Source of the DNA: Noviherbaspirillum sp. Root189
Lineage (GTDB): Bacteria > Pseudomonadota > Gammaproteobacteria > Burkholderiales > Burkholderiaceae_D
Reading direction: 5' to 3'
Assembly: GCF_001428545.1 (NCBI RefSeq)
Contig: NZ_LMHZ01000013.1
Location: 95,684-144,394, forward strand
Length of the DNA stretch: 48,711 nt
Below are positions 1 to 7,979 of the stretch, piece by piece. The translations under genes and the position numbers were made by a program. Positions within the stretch are counted from its first letter, which is position 1. Each line of letters starts with the position of its first letter. Under the pieces are notes generated by a model. The model did not search any database, was not told the origin of the DNA, and saw nothing but the letters and a program-made list of their open reading frames with translations.

Positions 1-24
1 GCCGGGACTGGCCCCGGCGGGCCA

Positions 25-56
25 CTTACCTTCTTTGCTTCGCCAAAGAAGGTAAG
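25..56. repeat. Perfect hairpin, 13-bp arms
   Basis: The left arm CTTACCTTCTTTG (25-37) and right arm CAAAGAAGGTAAG (44-56) pair perfectly around a 6-nt loop. It directly abuts the inverted hairpin repeat at 79-201. There is no T-tract next to it, so I do not call it a terminator. It may be an end module of the adjacent repeat, but the other copies in this window do not show it. Confidence 0.75.
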
Positions 57-78
57 CCAAGAAAGGCGACCCCGCTTC

Positions 79-201
79 GCCGCCCTTCGGGTTCCCAAAA
101 GAGCAGCGCCGCAAGCGGGAAGCGCAGAACTCGCCTGCGGCTCAGACAGCTGCTCTTCTTTTTCCGCTTGCAGCGCTGCTCTTTTGGCGTCTGCACAGGG
201 G
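79..201 (-). repeat. Hairpin repeat, copy 1 (inverted)
   Basis: Read on the minus strand, this matches the repeat at 434-560. It starts with CCCCTGTGCAGACGC, has outer arms CAAAAGAGC/GCTCTTTTG (96-104 and 178-186), and keeps a central TCTGAGCCGCAGGCGAG. It ends with ACCCGAAGGGCGGCG. The inner stem sequence differs from the other copies, yet its two arms still pair with each other. Confidence 0.85.
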
Positions 202-225
202 CATTTCAACCCATCCCCACCCTGA

Positions 226-246
226 CCCTCCCCTTGAAGGGGAGGG
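226..246. repeat. Short palindromic repeat (CCTCCCCTT type)
   Basis: This is a perfect palindrome with 10-bp arms, CCCTCCCCTT and AAGGGGAGGG, around one base. It is flanked on the left by an ACCCATCCCCACCCTGA sequence. An opposite-facing copy follows at 387-407 and degenerate relatives lie at 12813-12834, about 29165-29190, about 29270-29290 and 48519-48542. All are intergenic. Confidence 0.85.
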
Positions 247-386
247 AACGTTCTTGATGTTGGAAAGTGGTGAAGATGGATTCCTGTTCGAGGAACGCAC
301 TGTCCGAAGGATGTGCCGTCCGCAGAGAGCATCGACTTCAGCAATCAGCAATCAGCAAGGCGATGCGCAGCGAGCGAGCCGAGGTT

Positions 387-407
387 CCCTCCCCTTCAAG
401 GGGAGGG
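387..407. repeat. Short palindromic repeat, opposite-facing copy
   Basis: Same palindrome as at 226-246. Its GGGTGGGGATGGGTT flank (411-425) is the reverse complement of the left flank of that copy, so the two form an inverted pair inside the larger inverted hairpin repeats. Confidence 0.85.
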
Positions 408-433
408 CTAGGGTGGGGATGGGTTTAAAAAAT

Positions 434-560
434 CCCCTGTGCAGACGCCAAAAGAGCACGGGCCAAAACGGATAAAGAAGCGAAACCTGTCTGAGCCGCA
501 GGCGAGTTTGTTTCGCTTCCCGTTTTGGCCCGCGCTCTTTTGGGTACCCGAAGGGCGGCG
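434..560 (+). repeat. Hairpin repeat, copy 2
   Basis: The outer arms CAAAAGAGC (449-457) and GCTCTTTTG (534-542) enclose a second, nearly perfect stem (ACGGGCCAAAACGG against CCGTTTTGGCCCG). Inside that is a third stem, GAAGCGAAAC against GTTTCGCTTC, around a loop containing CTGAGCCGCAGGCGAG. Transcribed, it would fold into a rod of about 95 nt. It matches 79-201 in inverted orientation and 48611-48711 in direct orientation. Confidence 0.85.
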
Positions 561-573
561 GCACCGATTCACC

Positions 574-597
574 GAAGTGAAGTGAAGTGAAGTGAAG
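574..597. repeat. GAAGT pentanucleotide tandem repeat
   Basis: There are 4.8 perfect copies of GAAGT just beyond the pntB stop. It lies in no gene, so a change in copy number would not shift a reading frame. Confidence 0.9.
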
Positions 598-612
598 AAA
601 AAAACCAATACA

Positions 613-2037
613 TCAAGCCGACTTCAAAGACACCAACACCTCATCCAGCATCTTCTTCGCATCCCCAAACAACATCCGATTGTTTTCCTTATAGAACAGC
701 GGATTATCCACCCCCGCATATCCCGAAGCCATACTCCGCTTCATCACAATCGACGTTTTCCCTTTCCAGACTTCCAGCACAGGCATGCCAGCGATCGGGC
801 TGGTCGGATCCTCCATCGCCGCAGGATTGACGATGTCATTGGCGCCAATTACCATCGCCACATCGGTACCCGGGAAATCCTCATTGATCTCATCCATCTC
901 CATGACGATGTCATAAGGCACCTTCGCTTCCGCCAGCAGCACGTTCATGTGCCCAGGCATACGGCCCGCCACCGGATGGATGCCGAAGCGCACATTCACC
1001 CCCTTCTCACGCAACACCTTGGTGATTTCAAATACGGTGTGCTGTGCTTGCGCAACCGCCATGCCGTAGCCCGGCACAATGATCACACTTTTCGCGTCAC
1101 GCAGCAGTTCAGCCGTTTCCCCGGCAGTCACCGCAGTGACTTCGCCCTCAGGTTGGGCCGCCGCGCCAGCAACGGCTTTCGGTTTCCCGCTGTCGCTGCC
1201 AAAGCCGCCGGCAATCACGCTAAAGAAGTTGCGGTTCATCGCGCGGCACATGATGTACGACAGGATCGCACCGCTCGAACCGACCAGCGCGCCGGTCACG
1301 ATCAGCAAGTCATTCGACAACATGAAACCGGTCGCCGCCGCCGCCCAGCCGGAATAGCTGTTGAGCATCGACACCACCACCGGCATGTCGGCGCCACCGA
1401 TGGCCATCACCATGTGGATACCGAACAACAAAGCGATCACGGTCATGATGATCAGCGGGGTCATGCCGGCGGAAATCGATTCCGCGCGCAGGAACTGCAC
1501 GCCAAACCAGATCACGATCAGCAGGCCGATCAGATTCAGCAGGTGACGGCCCGGAAGCAGCAGGGGCTTGCCACCGATGCGGCCGGACAGTTTGCCGAAA
1601 GCGATGATGGAACCGGAAAAGGTCACCGCGCCGATCAGCACACCGATATAGATTTCGGCTTCGTGGATCGCTTTTTCCGCCCCGGAGAAGTTCGCCGATG
1701 CCGCCGGATCGATAAAGCTTGCATAGCCGACCAGCGTTGCAGCCAGGCCGACCAGGCTGTGCATCAATGCGACCAGTTCCGGCATCTGGGTCATTTGCAC
1801 CGTACGCGCCGCGTACAGGCCGATGGCGCCGCCGACCACCATGGCGCCGACGATCCACGGAATGCCGATTGCTGTGACATGCGGGCCAAAGATGGTGGCC
1901 AGCACCGCCAGCGCCATGCCGATGATGCCGTACAGGTTGCCACGCCGGGAAGTTTCCGGATTCGACAAACCACCCAGGCTCAGGATGAACAGGATGGCTG
2001 CACCAAGGTAGGCGACTGTTGTGAGACTTTCAGACAT
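613..2037 (-). CDS. pntB: NAD(P) transhydrogenase subunit beta (PntB)
   Basis: 474 residues, close to E. coli PntB (462). With PntA it forms the inner-membrane proton-translocating transhydrogenase, which uses the proton gradient to move hydride from NADH to NADP+. The N-terminal ~270 residues are a series of hydrophobic segments (domain II). The C-terminal ~190 residues form the NADP(H)-binding domain III, with [10 protein letters not shown], the ANDIVNPAA loop and [17 protein letters not shown]. It starts 11 bp after the pntA stop, so the two are co-transcribed. The identification is very secure. No terminator is evident; the repeat cluster at 1-612 follows. Confidence 0.96.
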   Translation of the reverse strand: MSESLTTVAYLGAAILFILSLGGLSNPETSRRGNLYGIIGMALAVLATIFGPHVTAIGIPWIVGAMVVGGAIGLYAARTVQMTQMPELVALMHSLVGLAATLVGYASFIDPAASANFSGAEKAIHEAEIYIGVLIGAVTFSGSIIAFGKLSGRIGGKPLLLPGRHLLNLIGLLIVIWFGVQFLRAESISAGMTPLIIMTVIALLFGIHMVMAIGGADMPVVVSMLNSYSGWAAAATGFMLSNDLLIVTGALVGSSGAILSYIMCRAMNRNFFSVIAGGFGSDSGKPKAVAGAAAQPEGEVTAVTAGETAELLRDAKSVIIVPGYGMAVAQAQHTVFEITKVLREKGVNVRFGIHPVAGRMPGHMNVLLAEAKVPYDIVMEMDEINEDFPGTDVAMVIGANDIVNPAAMEDPTSPIAGMPVLEVWKGKTSIVMKRSMASGYAGVDNPLFYKENNRMLFGDAKKMLDEVLVSLKSA

Positions 2038-2048
2038 TGATCGCTCCC

Positions 2049-3635
2049 TTATTTGCGGAACATCGCCAGCATGCGGCGCGTGACGGCGAAGCCGCCGAAC
2101 ATATTGATGGTGGTAAGCACGATGCCGATCACGGCCAGCCAGCGGATCCAGTCACCCGGACGCTCGGCACCCGCGGCCAATGGCGGCGCAATCTGCACCA
2201 GTGCGCCGATGGCGATGATGCTGGAGATGGCATTGGTTACGCTCATCAGCGGTGTATGCAATGCCGGCGTTACGTTCCACACCACCATGTAGCCAACGAA
2301 GCAGGCCAGTACGAATACCGTCAGGTGACCGAGGAAAGCCGCGGGTGCGTAGGCGCCGATCAGCCAGAACAGGACGGCCGCTACACCGAAGATGATCGCG
2401 ATGCGGCTGCCCGACGCCGGCGCACCGCCAGCGCCGTGGCCATGGCCCTTGGGCGCCGGCGCGATGGCCGGCTTGGCTGCCGGCGTTGCCGGAGCGGCCG
2501 AAAGTTTTGGCGGTGGCGGCGGCCAGGTGATATTGCCTTCCTTGATGACGGTGGTGCCGCGAATCACCTCGTCGTCCATGTTGACGTTGATGGTGCCGTC
2601 CTTGTTCTTGCACAGTTCTTCCGTCAGGCGCAGCAGGTTGGTCGCGTACAGCGTGCTTGCCTGCTTGGAGAGCCGGCTCGGCAGGTCGGCATAACCGATA
2701 ATGGTCACGCCGTGCCTGACGACGACCTGGCCCGGTTCGGTCAGCTCGCAGTTGCCGCCCTGCTCGGACGCGAGGTCGACAATGACGCTGCCCGGTTTCA
2801 TGGACTGCACCATCTCGGCGGTGATCAGCTTGGGAGCCGGTTTGCCGGGAATCAGCGCGGTCGTGATGATGATGTCGACTTCCTTTGCCTGTTTGGCAAA
2901 GGTGTCGCGCTGGGCTTTCTGGAAGCCTTCGCTCATGACCTTGGCGTAACCGCCGACACCGGAGCCTTCCTCGGTGTAGTCGACCCCGACGAATTCGCCG
3001 CCCATGGATTTAACCTGGTCGGCCACTTCGGGACGGGTATCGTTGGCGCGCACGATCGCGCCTAGTCCGGATGCCGCGCCAATCGCAGCAAGTCCGGCGA
3101 CACCGGCACCGATCACGAACACCTTGGCGGGCGGCACTTTGCCTGCAGCCGTAATCTGGCCGGTAAAGAAACGGCCAAAATGATGGGCGGCCTCGATCAC
3201 TGCACGGTAACCGGCGATATTGGCCATCGAGCTCAGGGCATCCATCTTCTGCGCGCGCGACATGCGCGGCACGCTGTCCATGGCCAGCACGGTGACTTGT
3301 TTTGCGGCCAGCTGCTGCATCAGTTCGGGGTTCTGCGCGGGCCAGAGGAAGCTGATCAGGGTGGTGCCCGGACGGATCAGGCCGACTTCTTCGGGGCTTG
3401 GCCCACGTACCTTGAACACAATGTCCGAAGTCGACCACAGCTGCGCTGCGTTATCGACAATCTGCGCCCCGGCGGCGCGATACGTGTCGTCGCTAAAGTT
3501 AGCCGCGTCTCCTGCCCCGGACTCGACAGTGACAGAAAAACCCAGCTTGATGAGCTTTTCCACAACGTCCGGTACGGTGGCAACGCGCTTTTCGCCGGGA
3601 AAAACCTCCCGGGGTACTCCAATGATCAGAGCCAT
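2049..3635 (-). CDS. pntA: NAD(P) transhydrogenase subunit alpha, fused form (PntA)
   Basis: 528 residues, the fused E. coli-like arrangement (510 aa) rather than the split PntAA/PntAB seen in many alphaproteobacteria. Residues ~1-370 form the NAD(H)-binding domain I, with the Rossmann motif [13 protein letters not shown] and a following RANDTRPE. Next comes a proline/alanine/glycine/histidine-rich linker (~375-412). About four hydrophobic segments follow to the C-terminus; these are the alpha part of membrane domain II. It is the first gene of a pntA-pntB operon. Upstream is an AT-rich 417-bp region shared with the divergent nudJ-mnmA unit. Confidence 0.96.
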   Translation of the reverse strand: MALIIGVPREVFPGEKRVATVPDVVEKLIKLGFSVTVESGAGDAANFSDDTYRAAGAQIVDNAAQLWSTSDIVFKVRGPSPEEVGLIRPGTTLISFLWPAQNPELMQQLAAKQVTVLAMDSVPRMSRAQKMDALSSMANIAGYRAVIEAAHHFGRFFTGQITAAGKVPPAKVFVIGAGVAGLAAIGAASGLGAIVRANDTRPEVADQVKSMGGEFVGVDYTEEGSGVGGYAKVMSEGFQKAQRDTFAKQAKEVDIIITTALIPGKPAPKLITAEMVQSMKPGSVIVDLASEQGGNCELTEPGQVVVRHGVTIIGYADLPSRLSKQASTLYATNLLRLTEELCKNKDGTINVNMDDEVIRGTTVIKEGNITWPPPPPKLSAAPATPAAKPAIAPAPKGHGHGAGGAPASGSRIAIIFGVAAVLFWLIGAYAPAAFLGHLTVFVLACFVGYMVVWNVTPALHTPLMSVTNAISSIIAIGALVQIAPPLAAGAERPGDWIRWLAVIGIVLTTINMFGGFAVTRRMLAMFRK

Positions 3636-4052
3636 ACGCTTCCCTTATTGATATGAATTGTGATGTGTCCACCGCAGGGTGAGCATCCACCTTACGGTCG
3701 CAGTTTCAAGCCTAATATTACAAATGATTAATTTTTACGCTGATCTTACATGGATTTCAAAAATTAGCACAACCGTTCTTTTTTATATTTTTGTCGAAAT
3801 TTGCTTCTAAATCGAGCGGTCTTGGGTAGCAAAGCGCGATTTCCACGCTCCGCCATGTTGAAAAAATTGAATGTACCAGCTTTTCTGGTGAAGTTGAGCA
3901 ACGGACAAGTAGTGTTGCGGAAAATCAAGATGCCTTTTCGCCCGCGATGGAATATTCCAAGCCTCAACTTTTACCAAGGCCATCGACCTTCCCTAGGAAG
4001 ACGGCGCAATGAATGCTTGCAGGGTAAAATGTCGCCCTCTTCAAGGAATACC
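3636..4052. other. AT-rich divergent intergenic region, pntA / nudJ
   Basis: 417 bp without a supported gene. The base composition is clearly more AT-rich than its neighbours, especially 3700-3800, as expected for two divergent promoters. A TAAAAT hexamer at 4025-4030 could be a -10 for nudJ. The open frame running through it (3801 onward) is an upstream extension of nudJ and not a separate gene. Confidence 0.5.
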
Positions 4053-4538
4053 ATGTCTGACGTCTGGAAACCCTCTGTTACTGTTGCTGCTGTCATCGAG
4101 CGCGATGGACGCTTCTTACTGGTGGAAGAAGAAACCAGCGATGGAATCCGCTTTAACCAGCCGGCCGGTCACCTCGACCCCAATGAATCGCTGATTCAGG
4201 CTGTCTCGCGCGAAACGATGGAAGAAACCGCGCATGAATTCACACCGACAGCACTGATCGGCATGTACATGTCGCGTTATGTCTCTTCACGCACCAACCA
4301 GCAGGTTACCTATCTGCGTTTCGCGTTTTGCGGCGAAGTGGGCCGGGACCTTCAGCTCCCGCTCGACACCGGCATCCTGCGCACCGTCTGGATGACCCAC
4401 GAAGAGTTGCTGGCCTGCGAAAGCAAGCACCGCAGCCCGCTGGTCATGCGCTGTATCGACGATTACCTGGCAGGCCAGCGGTCACCGTTGTCGACGATCT
4501 ACACCCATCCCAGTGTGATTGGAGAGTTCCGTGGCTAA
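4053..4538 (+). CDS. nudJ: Nudix hydrolase, NudJ-like
   Basis: 161 residues from the ATG at 4053, preceded by AAGGA at a good distance. The open frame extends upstream to 3801 but that part looks non-coding. The Nudix box is clear: G-x5-E-x7-RE-x2-EE around GHLDPNE and RETMEET. The usual glycine after the final EE-x is alanine here. E. coli NudJ hydrolyses thiamin pyrimidine pyrophosphates and nucleoside tri/diphosphates and lies directly before mnmA, as here. The reading frame overlaps mnmA by 8 nt, which suggests translational coupling. The family call is secure; the exact substrate is inferred. Confidence 0.9.
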   Translation: MSDVWKPSVTVAAVIERDGRFLLVEEETSDGIRFNQPAGHLDPNESLIQAVSRETMEETAHEFTPTALIGMYMSRYVSSRTNQQVTYLRFAFCGEVGRDLQLPLDTGILRTVWMTHEELLACESKHRSPLVMRCIDDYLAGQRSPLSTIYTHPSVIGEFRG

Positions 4539-5634
4539 GAAGCGGGTTGTCATAGGCATGTCGGGCGGCGTCGATTCGTCGGTTTCGGCCTGGCTGCTGA
4601 AGGAACAGGGCTACGAAGTCATCGGCCTGTTCATGAAAAACTGGGAAGACGACGACGATTCGGAATACTGCTCGACACGCGAAGACTGGATCGATGCCGC
4701 CAGCGTCGCCGATGTGGTCGGGGTCGACATCGAAGCGGTGAATTTTGCCGCCGAATACAAGGACCGGGTGTTTGCCGAGTTCCTGCGCGAATACCAGGCT
4801 GGCCGCACACCCAACCCCGACGTGCTGTGCAATGCCGAAATCAAATTCAAGGCCTTCCTTGACCACGCGATGAAACTGGGCGCGGACCTGATCGCCACCG
4901 GCCATTACGCACGTGTGCGGCAGGGCGAAAACGGACGTTTCGAACTGCTCAAGGCACTCGATGCGAGCAAGGACCAGAGCTATTTCCTGCACCGGCTCAA
5001 CCAGGCGCAGCTATCGAAAACCCTGTTCCCGCTGGGTGAAATTCCGAAGACGGAAGTCCGCAAGATCGCCGAACGCATCGGCCTGCCGAATGCAAGGAAA
5101 AAGGATTCCACCGGCATTTGCTTTATCGGTGAACGTCCTTTCCGCGAGTTTCTGAACCGCTATCTGTCGTACAAACCGGGACCGATGATGACACCGGATG
5201 GCACAGTCGTCGGCGAGCATGTCGGGCTGAGTTTCTACACGCTCGGCCAGCGCAAGGGGATCGGCCTTGGCGGCATCAAGTCCTACCAGAATGCGGAAGG
5301 CAGCAGCGACGCCTGGTATGTTGCACGCAAGGATGTGGAAAACAACACCTTGTATGTCGTGCAAGGACATGATCACCCCTGGCTGTTATCCGGTGCACTA
5401 AAGTCAGCCCAGGCAAGCTGGATCGCCGGCGAACCGCCAACGGCGGGGCAACTTGCGGCGAAGACGCGTTACCGTCAGGCCGACGTGCCGTGCGTTCTCG
5501 CCGTCGATGATGCCGAGCGATTCTCACTGTCGTTCGACTCTCCGCAATGGGCTGTCACACCGGGGCAATCAGCAGTACTGTACGACGGTGAAGTCTGCCT
5601 GGGTGGCGGCATCATTAATTCGGCCAGTAGCTGA
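4531..5634 (+). CDS. mnmA: tRNA-specific 2-thiouridylase MnmA
   Basis: 367 residues from a GTG at 4531, with GGAG six bases upstream. A TTG at 4519 in the same frame is possible but less likely. The enzyme inserts sulfur at C2 of wobble uridine-34 in tRNA-Lys, -Glu and -Gln. The ATP-binding PP-loop SGGVDSS is at the N-terminus. The nucleophilic cysteine is in [12 protein letters not shown] and the second catalytic cysteine in [13 protein letters not shown]. It overlaps the end of nudJ, forming a two-gene unit. Confidence 0.96.
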   Translation: MAKKRVVIGMSGGVDSSVSAWLLKEQGYEVIGLFMKNWEDDDDSEYCSTREDWIDAASVADVVGVDIEAVNFAAEYKDRVFAEFLREYQAGRTPNPDVLCNAEIKFKAFLDHAMKLGADLIATGHYARVRQGENGRFELLKALDASKDQSYFLHRLNQAQLSKTLFPLGEIPKTEVRKIAERIGLPNARKKDSTGICFIGERPFREFLNRYLSYKPGPMMTPDGTVVGEHVGLSFYTLGQRKGIGLGGIKSYQNAEGSSDAWYVARKDVENNTLYVVQGHDHPWLLSGALKSAQASWIAGEPPTAGQLAAKTRYRQADVPCVLAVDDAERFSLSFDSPQWAVTPGQSAVLYDGEVCLGGGIINSASS

Positions 5635-5665
5635 CAGCTGACGCCGGATATATTTTCCGGCACGC

Positions 5666-6043
5666 TCACCCATCATCGCTGGGCAAATCATTCCACGGTG
5701 CTTTCGTATCGACATAGATATGTTTCCGCACCGGAGTGCGGTACGGCGTGTCGAGCGTGCCCAGCGCGACCGACAGCACTTCGCTTTTATTATCGGTCAT
5801 CCACTGCAGCGTCGATCCACAAACGCTGCAAAACGTGCGCTGTACCATCGGGGAAGACGTATAGGACGCTACGTATTCCGCTCCTTCCGTAAACCTGAAT
5901 GCGCTTCTCGCCGTGTTCGCATACGATCCGAACGCGGCACCATGCGCCTTCTGACACATTGTGCAGTGGCAATGGCTGGCATCATCCAGTTCGCCATAAA
6001 TTGCGTATTTCACCTTGCCGCACAGGCAACTTCCTGCGTACAT
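5666..6043 (-). CDS. GFA/CENP-V family zinc-binding protein
   Basis: 125 residues. It has the cysteine pattern of the GFA (glutathione-dependent formaldehyde-activating) fold: CLCGKVKY at the N-terminus, CHCTMCQK at ~25-32, and CSVCGS at ~72-77, which would bind two zinc ions. Family members have been linked to glutathione-formaldehyde adducts, but most have no proven activity, so I give no reaction. It converges on mnmA with about 31 bp between stops, so it is its own transcription unit. No neighbour suggests formaldehyde metabolism. Confidence 0.88.
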   Translation of the reverse strand: MYAGSCLCGKVKYAIYGELDDASHCHCTMCQKAHGAAFGSYANTARSAFRFTEGAEYVASYTSSPMVQRTFCSVCGSTLQWMTDNKSEVLSVALGTLDTPYRTPVRKHIYVDTKAPWNDLPSDDG

Positions 6044-6129
6044 CGTCCTTCCTCCAAGTTAAATGTTTCATGGCGTCAAGTTCTCCTCTGTTCTTCTTGA
6101 TAATTCTCGCTCGAGTTACACAAAACCGC

Positions 6130-6171
6130 TTGCCAAGCCTGTTAAGTTGGACAATAATCTAAATAAGAATT
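6130..6171 (+). promoter_or_regulatory. Candidate hemP promoter with Fur-box-like site
   Basis: TTGCCA (6130-6135) and AATAAT (6153-6158) are separated by 17 bp, a good sigma-70 match. The -10 overlaps an AT-rich element at 6153-6171 that matches about 11 of 19 positions of the classical Fur consensus. HemP genes are commonly iron-repressed by Fur. The site is inferred by eye only. Confidence 0.5.
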
Positions 6172-6196
6172 GTTCGCATTTACAAAAGGACACGTA

Positions 6197-6388
6197 ATGG
6201 ACCGACTTACTGAGCAGAAGACAGGCACGACCTCGTTGACCGGTGCGACTACGGATTCCGATGCACGCATAGTGCGAATTAAAAGTGAAGACCTGTTGCA
6301 GCAGCAGCGTGAACTGGAGATAGATCACCACGGCCGGATTTACCGGCTGCGCCTGACTCAGTTGAACAAACTGATTCTGACGGCCTGA
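6197..6388 (+). CDS. hemP: Hemin uptake protein HemP
   Basis: 63 residues from the ATG at 6197 with AAGGA upstream. The in-frame ATG at 6170 lacks a ribosome-binding site and falls inside the promoter-like region. The C-terminal half, ending GRIYRLRLTQLNKLILT, is the HemP signature. HemP is a small cytoplasmic protein tied to haem/iron uptake; in some proteobacteria (as HmuP) it activates haem-uptake genes. Its neighbours bfd and bfr support an iron role. No TonB receptor or haem ABC transporter lies in this window. Confidence 0.9.
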   Translation: MDRLTEQKTGTTSLTGATTDSDARIVRIKSEDLLQQQRELEIDHHGRIYRLRLTQLNKLILTA

Positions 6389-6522
6389 TACGCCGCCAGC
6401 CACGCAGTTATTGCATTACCGACTCGTCTTCAAACAGTAAGCCCATGATTTGCCAGCCAGCCGAAGCCTCAGTTCGTGCGATAGCCAGCTACCAACGCCT
6501 CTCATTGCGAAAGGAAACTGCC

Positions 6523-6840
6523 ATGGCTATCGACACGTTCGATCCGGCTTTTTTTGAACCGACGCACCTCCCGGCCCAACCTGAATTGCTGGTTTCGGCC
6601 GTGCTTCATCTGATGTCGCATTACACGGCAAACAGCCAGGAAAGCAGGGCCTGCACCAAGCTGGCATCGGTCATTGAGCGGCACCTCAAAGCACTGGCCG
6701 AACTGCCGGATCTTGCGCCGGTGCTGCGTGCCACCTGCCAGCAGTTGTCGGAGCAATGGGCCATGGTGGTGGAGCGGGCGATGACGCCGTCCCGACAAGG
6801 TCGTCTGCTCCGACTGGTTGCCGGAAATCGTTTCAACTAA
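6523..6840 (+). CDS. Small conserved-looking protein of unknown function
   Basis: 105 residues from the ATG at 6523 (AAGGAA just upstream). The frame is open from 6445 but the upstream part looks like leader. The sequence is predicted mostly helical and amphipathic, with no signal peptide or membrane segment, and has a basic C-terminus (RQGRLLRLVAGNRFN). I do not recognise a domain. It sits between hemP and bfd, all on the same strand with gaps of about 134 and 44 bp. An accessory role in iron handling is a guess from position only. Confidence 0.7.
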   Translation: MAIDTFDPAFFEPTHLPAQPELLVSAVLHLMSHYTANSQESRACTKLASVIERHLKALAELPDLAPVLRATCQQLSEQWAMVVERAMTPSRQGRLLRLVAGNRFN

Positions 6841-6884
6841 CTTGAGCGCAGTTTCAGATCAAAGATAACAGCAAGGGTGCATGA

Positions 6885-7100
6885 ATGATTGTATGTGTTT
6901 GCCACAACGTCTCTGAACGCAAAATCCGCCAGGCCGTCGATGAAGGCCTCACTACGATGCCGCAATTGCGCGAAAAACTGGCGGTCGGTACCTGCTGCGG
7001 CAAATGTCATTCCTGCGCAAAGACCGTGCTGCGTGAAGCGCTGGAAGAACGTGAAATGGAAGGGCAACCCATCATGTTTCAGGCAGCGATCGCCGCATAA
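6885..7100 (+). CDS. bfd: Bacterioferritin-associated ferredoxin (Bfd)
   Basis: 71 residues. It has the Bfd [2Fe-2S] cysteine pattern: CVCHNVSE near the N-terminus and GTCCGKCHSC around residues 36-45. Bfd docks on bacterioferritin and passes electrons to the core haem so that stored Fe3+ is released as Fe2+. Its usual partner, bfr, is 2.7 kb downstream on the same strand, with the quorum-sensing cassette in between. Bfd genes are usually induced in iron starvation; I see no clear Fur box directly upstream. Confidence 0.94.
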   Translation: MIVCVCHNVSERKIRQAVDEGLTTMPQLREKLAVGTCCGKCHSCAKTVLREALEEREMEGQPIMFQAAIAA

Positions 7101-7464
7101 TCAGCCTGACACACGTCGTTTCGGGAGTGGGCCATAGCACCGCGTCCCCTCCCCTCACGCGGGATCGAAGAACAACTGTCTTCCTCCGATCCTGGCTTTC
7201 CGACGATTCCGGAATACAGGTGATGTGGTCACTGCATGTCTTGCATTCCGCGCATTCCGTCCTTCCACTTGTCGGCCCCGCTACAGCCCCACTACCATCC
7301 GCTTGATGCTTGGTGCACACCGCTTATCCCACCTCTTTATGACTGTCCGACACTGCCCGGCGGCTTGTCAAAACTGACAGTCGTCAACTGCGGCAACCTT
7401 ACCTACAATTTGCATCATTCTGAACTACCCCTGTCGACGTTTGCCAGTATGAGCGTGCTTCGCC
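7101..7464. other. Non-coding region between bfd and the RsaM-like gene
   Basis: 364 bp. The left part (7101-7360) holds nothing I can name; a short frame at 7236-7496 has no ribosome-binding site and an uninformative translation. The right part contains the lux-box promoter described at 7364-7409. Confidence 0.6.
7364..7409 (+). promoter_or_regulatory. Lux-box promoter upstream of the RsaM-like gene
   Basis: TTGTCAAAACTGACAG (7365-7380) fits the lux-box form of two 4-bp half sites around 8 bp, ending in a perfect ACAG. A -10 match TACAAT lies at 7404-7409. The box centre is 31.5 bp before the -10, so it would be centred near -43, the classical position where LuxR-type activators overlap the -35. 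The box closely resembles the one at 7903-7920. Binding is inferred. Confidence 0.65.
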
Positions 7465-7896
7465 GTGGACATCTACTTATCCCATCGCCCCGTTGAGCAT
7501 CGGCTGCCACGCATGTCGCCCGATGGTTATGTTCGACTGCCATTGCGCAGCCTCGCTTCAGTGCCATTCGTACATCTGTTTTCCCATACCGACACAGATT
7601 TCCTGGAAGATCTCAGGGATAGCTCCATTGCTGTCAGCACGGCGGGTTTCTCCGAATGGAAAAGCGAAACACGACCGGATATCTCCCTTGGGTGGGGATG
7701 GTTTATCCAGTCGCAATCCGGACAAGTATTGCTCGCACCGGACGGGGTGCGCAGCAACCTGATGCTGATCGACACAACCGGTTACGACCTGGGACCGCTC
7801 AGGACTTCCAGTCTGCTGCACACCTGGCTCCAGGGGTTCGAGTGGCAAGGTGCGGTGAAAAGCGCATTGGATAAGGATAGCGCCGGTTCATTCTAG
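7465..7896 (+). CDS. RsaM-like quorum-sensing modulator (DUF4902 type)
   Basis: 143 residues from the GTG at 7465; an ATG at 7513 would give 127 residues and is also possible. Neither start has a strong ribosome-binding site. No signal peptide or membrane segment. Core motifs are GYVRLPL, TAGFSEW, LGWGWF and LAPDGVRSNLMLIDTTGYDLG. From memory these resemble the RsaM/DUF4902 family, which sits beside luxI/luxR genes in Burkholderia and in plant-associated pseudomonads and usually restrains AHL production. Position directly before luxI, and a lux box in its own promoter, support that reading. The family assignment is fairly confident; the repressive role is inferred. Confidence 0.75.
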   Translation: MDIYLSHRPVEHRLPRMSPDGYVRLPLRSLASVPFVHLFSHTDTDFLEDLRDSSIAVSTAGFSEWKSETRPDISLGWGWFIQSQSGQVLLAPDGVRSNLMLIDTTGYDLGPLRTSSLLHTWLQGFEWQGAVKSALDKDSAGSF

Positions 7897-7902
7897 AGGT
7901 TG

Positions 7903-7949
7903 CCTGTCAACTTTAACAGTTTCCAAAGAATGGGCCGCAGCGATTTAAT
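7903..7949 (+). promoter_or_regulatory. Lux-box promoter upstream of luxI
   Basis: CTGTCAACTTTAACAG (7904-7919) is a perfect CTGT-N8-ACAG lux box, extended to C..T on the flanks. A -10-like TTTAAT is at 7944-7949, 32.5 bp from the box centre, almost the same as in the promoter of the RsaM-like gene. It begins 7 bp after that gene's stop. AAAAGGGA about 6 bases before the luxI ATG is the ribosome-binding site. Confidence 0.75.
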
Positions 7950-7979
7950 GCACTCGGGCAACCACAAAAGGGACCGAAC

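Larger units (their letters stand above)
1..612. repeat. Intergenic repeat cluster downstream of pntB
   Basis: I see no gene here. The stretch is built from nested palindromes. A perfect 13-bp-arm hairpin sits at 25-56 (CTTACCTTCTTTG and its complement). An inverted copy of a long hairpin repeat lies at 79-201 and a direct copy at 434-560. Between them are two inverted copies of a short palindrome (226-246 and 387-407). A 5-bp tandem repeat closes the region at 574-597. Short open frames in this stretch have repeat-derived, low-complexity translations and no convincing ribosome-binding sites, so I do not call them genes. Confidence 0.8.

Noticed and set aside
79-560. Repeat cluster as a CRISPR array
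   Set aside because: Only two copies, inverted relative to each other, with long internal palindromes and no regular spacers; no cas genes nearby.
574-597. GAAGT tandem repeat as a phase-variation switch
   Set aside because: It lies outside any reading frame and downstream of pntB, not at a promoter, so slippage would have no obvious effect.
142-608. Several short open frames in the first 600 bp
   Set aside because: They are translations of the palindromic repeats (RRQKS, PLCRRQK and similar occur on both strands) and have no credible start signals.
592-2040. 482-residue open frame on the plus strand opposite pntB
   Set aside because: It is a mirror of the pntB coding frame. The translation is histidine/arginine/glutamine-rich with no domain, the normal result of antisense reading in GC-rich genes.
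7236-7496. 86-residue frame upstream of the RsaM-like gene
   Set aside because: It runs through the lux-box promoter and overlaps the next gene; no ribosome-binding site and no recognisable protein features.
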